From the NCBI GenBank assembly GCA_944390015.1, contig CALXOL010000006.1:44403-108402 (forward strand): DNA of 64,000 nt. Reading direction: 5' to 3'. Under the pieces are notes generated by a model that did no database searches, was not told the DNA's origin, and was given only the letters and a program-made list of their open reading frames with translations. The translations under genes and the position numbers were made by a program. Source of the stretch: an uncultured Spirochaetaceae bacterium. GTDB taxonomy: Bacteria; Spirochaetota; Spirochaetia; Sphaerochaetales; Sphaerochaetaceae. Shown here piece after piece: positions 8,307 through 17,132 of this stretch; within the stretch, counting starts at the first letter, position 1; every line of letters begins with the position of its first letter.

Positions 8307-9321
8307 ACTTCCAGAGCATCTTATCGCCCAGTATCCTAGCTCTGAGCGTGGCAATGACCGCCTTATGCTTCTCAATAGGTTTACAGGCGAATATGATGAC
8401 TACATGATAAAGGATTTTCCATCGCTTCTGGATCCTGATTCCGTTTTGATCGTCAATAACAGCAAGGTCAGGAAAGCCCGTACATATGCAGTCAGTGAGA
8501 GTGGTGGGCTTGTTGAGTTCCTTTTCCTATCTGAGAATCAGGACTCCTCTTGGAACTGCATGGTTTCCAAGGCAAAAAGACAGAAGGTTGGAAAAAAATA
8601 TTCCTTTCTCCTTTCAGATGGAACGCCATATGTAAATGCCGTGATACTTGCAGAGAACTCAGACGGAACTAAGAAAGTCGGCTTTGATAAACCGATCAAA
8701 AGTGAATTCTTTTCTCTTTTGGGACATGTTCCTCTTCCCCCGTATATTAAGAGGGAAGATGAGTTTTCCGATGAGAAGAGATACCAGACCGTATATGCGA
8801 AGAAAGAAGGATCCGTCGCATCCCCTACGGCGGGGCTACATTTTACACCGGAGCTTCTTGAACAGATAAGAGGGAGAGGTATTCCAATTTATGAGGTTAC
8901 TCTCCATGTAGGAGCTGGAACGTTCCTGCCTGTCAGGACAGAGAGGATTGAAGACCATCATATGCATAGTGAGCATTTCGAGATAAACGATGAGACTTTC
9001 GATGCTTTAAATAAGGCAAAGGCTGAAAAAAAGAAGATAGTCTGCGTCGGAACAACGAGCTTAAGGACTATCGAAAGCAGTGCGGATGAGAGCGGATTTC
9101 TTAAGAAGAAGGAAGGTAATACGGATATCTTTATCCATCCAGGATATACCTTTAAGTTCGTTGACTCTCTATTTACTAACTTCCATACCCCTGAGTCAAC
9201 ACTGCTGATGCTGGTATCTGCAATGGCTGGAAAGGAGAATATTTTCAGAGCATATGAGCACGCAATAGAGGAAGAATATCATTTCTTCAGCTATGGGGAT
9301 GCGATGTTCATTAAAAGCTGA
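8281..9321 (+). CDS. queA: S-adenosylmethionine:tRNA ribosyltransferase-isomerase QueA
   Basis: QueA transfers the ribosyl part of S-adenosylmethionine to preQ1 in tRNA to make epoxyqueuosine, following Tgt, which is also in this window. The 346-residue protein shows [20 protein letters not shown] near the start, the SPTAGLHFT motif and the [11 protein letters not shown] motif. The ATG at 8281 is preferred over the GTG at 8275 because AAAGGAGG ends five bases before it, while the GTG lies inside the Shine-Dalgarno. The gene is the last of the yebC-ruv operon and overlaps convergent tmk by 11 bases. Confidence 0.95.
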   Translation: MLTKDYYFELPEHLIAQYPSSERGNDRLMLLNRFTGEYDDYMIKDFPSLLDPDSVLIVNNSKVRKARTYAVSESGGLVEFLFLSENQDSSWNCMVSKAKRQKVGKKYSFLLSDGTPYVNAVILAENSDGTKKVGFDKPIKSEFFSLLGHVPLPPYIKREDEFSDEKRYQTVYAKKEGSVASPTAGLHFTPELLEQIRGRGIPIYEVTLHVGAGTFLPVRTERIEDHHMHSEHFEINDETFDALNKAKAEKKKIVCVGTTSLRTIESSADESGFLKKKEGNTDIFIHPGYTFKFVDSLFTNFHTPESTLLMLVSAMAGKENIFRAYEHAIEEEYHFFSYGDAMFIKS

Positions 9322-9916
9322 GCTTTGCTAAGATGCTTTTCGTGGTATCCTCAATTGAGAGTGAGCCGTCTATGGTGATGAGCTTGACCTTATCGGGCAG
9401 ATTTTCAAAGGCTTTCAGGTATTTATCCCTGATTTCCCTTAAAAGATTCTCTTTCTCATAGATCTCCTTCTCTTGTCCCCTGCTGTTAATGCGCTCGATG
9501 CAGGTATGAGGATCCGTGTCGATGAAAATAAGGTATTGAGGATGTGGAAAATCATTGATCTGCCTAATTTTTTCCATATCAAGGGAAAAGCTCTGATAGG
9601 CGAGTGTGGAATAGAAGTATCTGTCGGAAATAACGATTTTATTTCTTCTTACGTTCTCTACTATTCCATCTTTTCCATAGATGTGGTTCGCCCTGTCGGA
9701 GGCAAATAGATGGGCAAGGGAGAGTTCAGGGATGATTAAATCACCTTTAAGCACCTTTCTTATGAGTCTTCCAATCTCGCCGTCCGTAGGCTCAAAAGTA
9801 GTGCAAACCTCATATCCCATCCTCTCCAGCTCTGCTTTCAGCCTTTCCTTCTGCGTAGTTGTTCCAGCCCCGTCTAATCCTTCAAGGACTAAAAAGCGGT
9901 CAATAATCTTGTCCAT
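9311..9916 (-). CDS. tmk: Thymidylate kinase (Walker A lysine replaced by threonine)
   Basis: Thymidylate kinase phosphorylates dTMP to dTDP. The 201-residue protein has the family layout: P-loop region at 13-22, the SDRYFYSTLAYQ segment that binds thymidine, and a C-terminal lid and helix. The P-loop reads GLDGAGTTTQ, whereas the usual form is GxDGxGKTTQ, so the invariant lysine is Thr19. Everything around it is well conserved, so this is not simple decay. An AAGG sequence lies about eight bases before the ATG. The gene is monocistronic, divergent from tamB and convergent with queA. Confidence 0.9.
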   Translation of the reverse strand: MDKIIDRFLVLEGLDGAGTTTQKERLKAELERMGYEVCTTFEPTDGEIGRLIRKVLKGDLIIPELSLAHLFASDRANHIYGKDGIVENVRRNKIVISDRYFYSTLAYQSFSLDMEKIRQINDFPHPQYLIFIDTDPHTCIERINSRGQEKEIYEKENLLREIRDKYLKAFENLPDKVKLITIDGSLSIEDTTKSILAKLSF

Positions 9917-9986
9917 ATTAAAACCTTAATGCATATTTTTTATAAATATTGTAGTATTATTTGATTATATTCAGATAGGGAGTAAA

Positions 9987-12900
9987 ATGAAATACCATTC
10001 ACCGATTAGAATAGTAATTCTTTCACTTATAATCGTTTTGGCTTTTGCTTTCATTTCACTCTCCTCAATCTTTCTTTTCTCTGCGAAATCCGCTACTGAG
10101 CTTATAGTCTCCTCAGCTTTTGAGCACCTTGCCGAAGGTGATGATATTTCCATCTCGTTTTCCTCTTTGGATAAGAATATAAGGGGGAATATTACTCTTA
10201 ACGACGTTGACTTATCGGTAAGAGGAGAAAGTATTCTGAATATTGAGAGAGTGAGGCTTTCAACATCCTTTTTTTCTCTCATCCGTTCTTTTTTGGGTGC
10301 AAGTGGAGTTTTTAATATTGATTTCTACTCTCCAAGAATATCCATAGGAGAATCAGAGTTAACATATCTAATTTCGTTATTAGAAAATACATCAACTGAG
10401 CCTAGTCAAAATGAAGATGAAAAAATAAATGATTTCACATTCAATCTGTTCTTCCATTCCCTATATGCCGAGTATGGACTTTTTTGTATAGATAATGCTG
10501 AGGTTTTTCTTCAGAGCTCTTCCGATAATCCTCTTTCAAGGCTTGAAGTGAGCCTTGATGAGTTTAATTATGACGATGATGAGATATCAATAAAGCTTTC
10601 TCAGATAGAAGCAAGGGCAATAAACGATTCACATTTTTCTCTCGACGGAGGAATAGGTGATGTCAATCTTGAATATGAAGGATATGGAATAGATGTGAAA
10701 GATATGGCTCTTAGCATTATCTTGAGCGATTTGAAAAAGCCCAGTTTAGAGGATTTAACACTAAGACTTTCCCTCTCTTCTCTGGATGCATATTACGAGG
10801 AGAGTTTCTATTCAAGGCTATATCCTTCATCATTCAGCATCAAAGATGGAAAATTTGATGCTAACATCTCCCTTCTGGTCGCTTCTTACTTAAACTATGC
10901 AGTAAGCCTTTCAGATCTCTATCTCTCATACGACCTTATAAAAGAGGATGTCTCGATGGAAAGTGTCAGGAGCATTTTCTATCACCTTACGGATCCGATT
11001 ACGACATTTGATGACTCTGTTTTAAGCTTTAGCCTTTCAGAAAAGGCCGGCAGTATTGATATCGGTAGTGTTGAGTGTGATTATATAAGCAACTATCAGG
11101 ATGTTTTCTCTTCCTTTAATTTAAAGAACACGGGAATCGATTTTGATTTCTCCAATGATTTCTCATTCACTCTTTTCTCAAATGCAACATTCGAAAGTGA
11201 TAATGATCTTCTTAATGGAATGAGCATGGATATCAAAGTGGATGGAGTGGGAGGTGAAACGATTGAGACTCTTGATCTTATTCTTTCTGAAATCAGACTT
11301 AAGACACTCAAATATCCACTTTATCTGAAAGCTGATTACAATAAAGAGGGTACATCTTTGAGTCTAACATATTCGCGCTATGCCTCCTTTAAAGCGGAAT
11401 TTGGAGATCAGATCAATATAGATGCATCGATAGATAATCTTAAAGTTGAAGATTTTAAGGCATACATCACACAGTTCGTACCGTTCTTTGAGAACTACAT
11501 CTCGGATAATACGCTTCTAAATGGTATCTTTAATGCCACATTGCATAAGGATGAGAATGCCCTATATGGTGTTAGCGGCAGCTTGAACTATGCAGTAGGA
11601 CTATCAGGGATAAAGTTCGCAGCATTCACTTTCAATGCAGCATCATCTCTCTCGTCCCGTCTGGAAGGTAATGTTCTTGATATCTCTTCTTTCAATCTCA
11701 CAACCGATCTAGCTCGTCTACAGTATAAGGGAGAGTTGAATCTTGAAGAGATCCTTCCTTCAGGCCATTTCATATTGGAGAACACATCCAGCGGAAAGGA
11801 TTATGCAACCCTTGATTTGAACCTTAGAGACTTAGGGGAGTATGAGTTTGATTTCCGCATTCCTCATTTTGAAGCATTCAGTCTTAGCGGAATCTTTAAT
11901 TTCGAGGATTCCTCGCATCTATATAGTGATGCCGACCTCTATACCAGTTCAAACAGTTATGGATTCTCAGTCGATATTGATTTTGCCAATAAGCAGATAC
12001 AGATTGAGAATGCACTCGCAGAGCTCCTTTTCTCATATGATGACTCAATAGAAGCTCATCTTGAGTTTGCCTCATTTGACCTTCCTCACCGCGATGTTAA
12101 TCAATCTCCTGCAATGCTCAACGGCCGTCTTGATTTCCTCTTTGACATCTACAGCCAGGAAATAAGACTTAGTTCAGAAGATTTCATGATTGAGAATATC
12201 TATACAATGCCCGGAAGCCCCACACTGACATTCTCCATTGAAGGGGATAATAACAGTTTAAGACTGAAGGGCATCGAATTTACAAGCCTTGAGTTTATCA
12301 ACCTTGGAGGAGAGGCCGTCTATTTATATGATCAGAGCAGCTTCTCCTTATCCCTTTCCAGCACAATGGAGAGCCTGATGCTCAGCATAACACCGTATGA
12401 GGACTATATGACAGGCCTTTTCACTCTTGAGAATTTCAACGGTGCAAGAATAGGTTTGGAAGAGGGCATAGTCAATGCAAGGCTTTCTGGAAGAGGTGCG
12501 GATTTTGATTCTCTTGCATTCTCAGGACGCTTTGAGATCGGCTCCTCCTCTCAGGAGGAATACAAGGTTTCATCCGAGCTTATTATCAACAGCAGGGAGA
12601 TCGAGGTCTCTAATTTCATCTATCAGGATGATGTACTCTCAATCATGATTGATCATGCCATGCTTTCAGCAGAGCTTGGAGAGCTTAGGCTGCCAATATC
12701 TCTTACATACGACATCGTGCATCCTGATAGGATCTATCCTGTTGAGCTTTCTCTTGATTTTATGCTTACTCTTGAGAAGGAAGATAACCTATATCTGCTT
12801 ACAAAAGGATTATTGGAGGAAGATTTCAGCTCCATCAGGGGAAGCATGACGCTCAATGGAGTTAATATTGATAATACGCTTATAAGTAACAGGGGAAGCC

Positions 12901-14549
12901 TGGATTTTGATTTAAGAAACAATAGGCTTAATTTCTACGGCAACATGCTCAATGGATATCTTGATTACCGCAATAAGTATTTCGATATAAATCTGAATCT
13001 CGTTCCGATTATCAGGCTCAAGGCCGTGGGAAGCTACCTTAATGCGTTTGACATTGCCCTAGAGATAAGTGATTTCAGTCTATATAGTGCGAATCTCTTC
13101 ATACTTCTTCCTGTAATTCCATTCACAGCCGATTCCAATGCGAATGGAAGGCTTAACATCATAGGAACGCCTGGAGACATCCACATGTATGGATCCCTTT
13201 GGTCTGAGCGGGTTGAATTTGATGTGTTCTGGCTACCTGGCGAGCATGTGACTGCGCATGACATATATTTCTCAGTCTGGGATAACAATATTGAGAGTGC
13301 TATTGCAAGCCTTAGTACGGTCAATACTTCGACTGGAGTGAGAGCCGATCATAAAGGTCGTCTCTGCTTCTATTTAAATGATGATCTGACTATCGATAAC
13401 TATACTGTGGATGTGTATGTCAAAGAGGGAAATGAGATAAACTTCCGTCTCCCGATGCAGAGTCAGAATATCGACATAGTAGGGCGTGTAAGCGGAGATT
13501 TCCATCTTTACCAGAGAGGCATGGATTATATCAAGCTATCGGGAAACATGAATATCATGGATACGCAGCTCTCACTCGGTATGTACGACCTTCCATCCTG
13601 GATGAGTTCAAAAATCACTGTCGGCTATGATTTTAATATAAATCTTATTAGGAACAACACCTTCATATTCCCTCTCGGGGCGAATCCTATCTTAAGTGCC
13701 ACCGCCGATGAGAATCAGTTCCTGCGCTTCTATTCGACCGATGATGGCATGCTTGGCGCAAGTGGTGGAATAAGACTGAGGGCTGGCGAGATATATTACT
13801 TCCAGCGTTCATTCTTCATAAGGGAAGGAGATATAACGTTCAGGGAAAATGATCTATCATCAATTGATCCTGTAATAAACCTCAGGGCTTCGCTGAGGGC
13901 GTTTGACTCAAACGGACAGAAGGTGGATATATATCTTGTTCTCAGAGAGGCAAGTCTTACAAATTTCACTCCGACATTTGAAAGCTCACCTGCAAAGGAT
14001 CTTTCTGAGATAATGAGCATACTTGGACAGCAGATAGTAAGTAATCAGGATGGATCTAGTAATCTTGGCAGTGTCGTTAGCATTCTCACAACCGGTGTTG
14101 ATGTGCTTCAGAGGATGGGAATTGTACGTCAAAGTGACAACAGTTTACAAATGTCCATAAGAAATTCACTAAATCTTGATACTTTCAGCCTGCATACTAA
14201 TATAATAGGTAACTTGGTATACGATGCAGTTCTTTCGGGTCAGAGCAATTCCAGATGGAACGTCTCTCCTGTTGCCAGATATCTTGACGGTACTGCATTA
14301 TATATCGGGAAATATCTGACTTCGGACCTCTATTTTGAAGCGCTTGCTCACCTGAGTGCGCAGAGAAATACCGCGGATGAGGATATTTCATCTTTCCTTT
14401 CCAGCGATCTCTCATTGGATGTAGAGATTTCACTGGAATGGGAGAACCCTTTATGTAGCGTGACCCTTTTCACACTACCAAGGAGTCTGACAATAGATGA
14501 TGCGCTTAGATATATTGGTCTGTCGTTTACGAAGAGATTTGTCTTTTAG
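9987..14549 (+). CDS. tamB: TamB-like translocation and assembly module protein (DUF490/AsmA-like)
   Basis: The 1520-residue protein starts with one membrane anchor (about residues 8-31) and continues as a very long stretch of beta-strand-like sequence, ending in a TamB/DUF490 C-terminal domain (GGIRLRAGEIYYFQRSFFIR, the DLSSIDPVINLRA segment and a final FTKRFVF). TamB-family proteins span the periplasm as hydrophobic grooves and help outer-membrane protein insertion or phospholipid transport. The neighbour bamA, 34 bases downstream, supports this: tamB-bamA pairing is the typical arrangement in many diderms that lack a separate TamA. AGGGAG is well placed before the ATG. Sequence conservation over the middle part cannot be judged by eye. 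Confidence 0.9.
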   Translation: MKYHSPIRIVILSLIIVLAFAFISLSSIFLFSAKSATELIVSSAFEHLAEGDDISISFSSLDKNIRGNITLNDVDLSVRGESILNIERVRLSTSFFSLIRSFLGASGVFNIDFYSPRISIGESELTYLISLLENTSTEPSQNEDEKINDFTFNLFFHSLYAEYGLFCIDNAEVFLQSSSDNPLSRLEVSLDEFNYDDDEISIKLSQIEARAINDSHFSLDGGIGDVNLEYEGYGIDVKDMALSIILSDLKKPSLEDLTLRLSLSSLDAYYEESFYSRLYPSSFSIKDGKFDANISLLVASYLNYAVSLSDLYLSYDLIKEDVSMESVRSIFYHLTDPITTFDDSVLSFSLSEKAGSIDIGSVECDYISNYQDVFSSFNLKNTGIDFDFSNDFSFTLFSNATFESDNDLLNGMSMDIKVDGVGGETIETLDLILSEIRLKTLKYPLYLKADYNKEGTSLSLTYSRYASFKAEFGDQINIDASIDNLKVEDFKAYITQFVPFFENYISDNTLLNGIFNATLHKDENALYGVSGSLNYAVGLSGIKFAAFTFNAASSLSSRLEGNVLDISSFNLTTDLARLQYKGELNLEEILPSGHFILENTSSGKDYATLDLNLRDLGEYEFDFRIPHFEAFSLSGIFNFEDSSHLYSDADLYTSSNSYGFSVDIDFANKQIQIENALAELLFSYDDSIEAHLEFASFDLPHRDVNQSPAMLNGRLDFLFDIYSQEIRLSSEDFMIENIYTMPGSPTLTFSIEGDNNSLRLKGIEFTSLEFINLGGEAVYLYDQSSFSLSLSSTMESLMLSITPYEDYMTGLFTLENFNGARIGLEEGIVNARLSGRGADFDSLAFSGRFEIGSSSQEEYKVSSELIINSREIEVSNFIYQDDVLSIMIDHAMLSAELGELRLPISLTYDIVHPDRIYPVELSLDFMLTLEKEDNLYLLTKGLLEEDFSSIRGSMTLNGVNIDNTLISNRGSLDFDLRNNRLNFYGNMLNGYLDYRNKYFDINLNLVPIIRLKAVGSYLNAFDIALEISDFSLYSANLFILLPVIPFTADSNANGRLNIIGTPGDIHMYGSLWSERVEFDVFWLPGEHVTAHDIYFSVWDNNIESAIASLSTVNTSTGVRADHKGRLCFYLNDDLTIDNYTVDVYVKEGNEINFRLPMQSQNIDIVGRVSGDFHLYQRGMDYIKLSGNMNIMDTQLSLGMYDLPSWMSSKITVGYDFNINLIRNNTFIFPLGANPILSATADENQFLRFYSTDDGMLGASGGIRLRAGEIYYFQRSFFIREGDITFRENDLSSIDPVINLRASLRAFDSNGQKVDIYLVLREASLTNFTPTFESSPAKDLSEIMSILGQQIVSNQDGSSNLGSVVSILTTGVDVLQRMGIVRQSDNSLQMSIRNSLNLDTFSLHTNIIGNLVYDAVLSGQSNSRWNVSPVARYLDGTALYIGKYLTSDLYFEALAHLSAQRNTADEDISSFLSSDLSLDVEISLEWENPLCSVTLFTLPRSLTIDDALRYIGLSFTKRFVF

Positions 14550-14583
14550 CGCCGATTCTGCTATTCTCTTCTAAGGAGCAAAG

Positions 14584-17130
14584 ATGAGTTTGAGACAAAA
14601 AGCGTTTTTATTACTGCTTATTTTCATATTTACATGTTTTTCACTTTCAGCTGAATCCTCTGAGCCTGTCGCCTCTGAGACAGAGAGCCAGTGGTGGATT
14701 GGAATGCCGATTTCGGACTTTGAATATACCGGCCTTATTAATGTCGAGCCACGGACAGTTGACGAGGTGCTTTCTCCTTTCAGAAATGAGAACTTCTCAG
14801 ACGAGGTTTTTACTCAGATCTATAATGCGCTATATGAGCAGAGCTGGGTTGAATATATCTCTGCAGAGGCTTTAAGGGGAGGCTCAACCGGTGCCAGCCT
14901 TGTAATAAGATTCAATATCGTTGAGACCCCTATGATATCCGAGATAAACATAGAAGGTAATGAGAATGCAAGTAATCGAGCCCTGCTTGACAGCCAGAAT
15001 TACACCGTAGGCTCATTCCTAAGCAGTAATGATTTTTCCGTTAATGCATCTCTTGTCAAGGATTACTATCTCTCAAGAGGGTATAAGGACGTTACTGTTG
15101 AGTGCACTGGCACTTTCGATGCAGAGTCTAACACGGAGTCAATACTTTATAAGATTGTGGAAGGGGAGCAGTTCAAGATCAGGAGCATCACTTTTGACGG
15201 TGCTTCGGTTTTCACGCAAAAAGAACTTTCCGGCCAGATTGAAAGTCATCAGAGGAGTTTCTTCAATAGTGGAAATTTCGTTCAGGCAACCCTTGATTCA
15301 GACCGCGATGCTCTTTTGAATTACTATTATTCGAATGGTTACTCCGATGCTCAGATTACGGATGTCGAGATAGTTGACTCTACTGAGGAAGGGGATAAGA
15401 CAAGATTTTTAAATGTAATCTTCCACATCGATGAAGGCCCGCAGTATTTCTTTGGAAATATAAGTTTCTCAGGCAATGAGGTCTTTGACGATGAGTATAT
15501 CAGTTCGATTCTTGATATCGAACCGGGTGATGTCCATGATACCGTCACGCTCCAGCAGATGTACATGGATCTTTACAGCATCTATCAGAACAATGGATAC
15601 TCTTCTTGCCAGATTATTCCTTATCCTACAGTGAATGAGAGTACTCATACTGTTGACTATGAGATTTACATCACGGAAGGAAATCAATCTTTCATAGAGG
15701 AAATCAGGATTGAGGGACTTACCAAGACAAAAGCATGGGTATTCGAGAGGGAGCTTACTATAAGCGTTGGCGACATCTACAACCGAGATGCGATAATCAG
15801 AAGCCAGCAGAACATATATAATACCGGTCTTGTAAAGAACATAAGGGTAGGCATGCTTCCTGGAGAAGAAGAAAATGGTATCATCCTCATTCTTGAGATT
15901 GAGGAAGGAAATCAGATGGAGCTCCAGTTCGGTGCTACATTCGGTGGAACGCTTGATGAGTTCCCGATCTCTGGATTCCTTTCCTGGTCTGATACCAATC
16001 TCTTTGGAACGGGCAGGGACCTCTCGATAAGTACGACTTTAAGTCCTAGTACGCAAGCCCTCTCCGTCTCATTAAATGATGACTGGGTTGGTTCTCACAG
16101 ATGGTCAAACGGAGTCTCTTTCTCAGTAGAGAGATCCAGAAGAACTAATGTTCTTCAGAGAGCGCCTAACTCAGACTATTATGATGGATGGGACCGCTAT
16201 GAGGAGACCTGGCCGCTCGGTTTTGGATCTGCGGATGAGTGGTATGCCTCAGGCCAGGATTATCCTAGCAGTGGTAATTTGATGGAATATGACTATTACC
16301 GTTTCGCAGTAGGATACAATACAGGCTATACTTTTACCTTTGATCAAGGTAATCTGACGATTGGAGGCGGTATCTCAATCGGACTTAATCACGCTGTCTA
16401 TGATGAGAACCAGTATGATCCTTATGAGGAGCTTATAACAAAGTATCATGACGGATGGAAATTCTCCAACCGAATCTCCCTCTCTCTTACATGGGACGGA
16501 AGAGACCTTATTCAGAATACTACGAAGGGTTATGTGATCTCTGGATCATTTACATACGCAGGTGGATTCTTATTCGGACTTTCCAACTACAACAGGCTCT
16601 CATTAAGTGCCAGTGCCTACCATTCGCTCTTCCATACCGTAAACGAAGAGGAGAGGGAGAGCCATCTTGTTCTCTCCGGTACTTCATCGGTAAGTTTCAT
16701 GCTGCCACAGTTCTGGAACGATGGTGATGGCTGGAAGTGGCATGAGGCCTCAAAGGGTGCGACGACATATGAGATGCTCTATATCGACGGTATGAATATC
16801 GGACGAGGATTTAATGCCGTTACGCATCTTTCGTTCTTATGGCATAACCAGATTGAGCTAAGCTATCCGCTTGTCCTCGATATCCTCAATGCAGAGGTAT
16901 TTATAAGTGCCAGTGCGGTTACTCAGACACTTGAGGAGCTTCAAGCTTTCAGTAACATCGACTGGTATTTCGCAGCCGGAGCTGGAATAAGGCTTAGAAT
17001 TCCAGGGTTCCCACTAGGACTTTACCTTGTAAAGAATGCGACCGTCATAGATAGCTCATTCTCATGGGATAATGACGGCTTGATCGGAGGCGTTAAGCTG
17101 GTACTTGCAATTTCAACCAGTATATATTGA
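14584..17130 (+). CDS. bamA: Outer membrane protein assembly factor BamA
   Basis: BamA inserts beta-barrel proteins into the outer membrane. The 848-residue precursor has a signal peptide (cleavage after about residue 23, LSLSA) and several POTRA repeats up to about residue 425 (for example YYLSRGYKDVTVECTG, YYYSNGYSDAQI and IYQNNGYSSCQI). A 16-strand-type barrel fills the C-terminal half and carries the family LFGTGRDLS segment. The chain ends with an aromatic residue (SIY). Shine-Dalgarno AAGGAG precedes the ATG. It lies between tamB and mutS; the mutS start is at or just beyond its stop codon. Confidence 0.95.
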   Translation: MSLRQKAFLLLLIFIFTCFSLSAESSEPVASETESQWWIGMPISDFEYTGLINVEPRTVDEVLSPFRNENFSDEVFTQIYNALYEQSWVEYISAEALRGGSTGASLVIRFNIVETPMISEINIEGNENASNRALLDSQNYTVGSFLSSNDFSVNASLVKDYYLSRGYKDVTVECTGTFDAESNTESILYKIVEGEQFKIRSITFDGASVFTQKELSGQIESHQRSFFNSGNFVQATLDSDRDALLNYYYSNGYSDAQITDVEIVDSTEEGDKTRFLNVIFHIDEGPQYFFGNISFSGNEVFDDEYISSILDIEPGDVHDTVTLQQMYMDLYSIYQNNGYSSCQIIPYPTVNESTHTVDYEIYITEGNQSFIEEIRIEGLTKTKAWVFERELTISVGDIYNRDAIIRSQQNIYNTGLVKNIRVGMLPGEEENGIILILEIEEGNQMELQFGATFGGTLDEFPISGFLSWSDTNLFGTGRDLSISTTLSPSTQALSVSLNDDWVGSHRWSNGVSFSVERSRRTNVLQRAPNSDYYDGWDRYEETWPLGFGSADEWYASGQDYPSSGNLMEYDYYRFAVGYNTGYTFTFDQGNLTIGGGISIGLNHAVYDENQYDPYEELITKYHDGWKFSNRISLSLTWDGRDLIQNTTKGYVISGSFTYAGGFLFGLSNYNRLSLSASAYHSLFHTVNEEERESHLVLSGTSSVSFMLPQFWNDGDGWKWHEASKGATTYEMLYIDGMNIGRGFNAVTHLSFLWHNQIELSYPLVLDILNAEVFISASAVTQTLEELQAFSNIDWYFAAGAGIRLRIPGFPLGLYLVKNATVIDSSFSWDNDGLIGGVKLVLAISTSIY

Positions 17131-17132
17131 TT

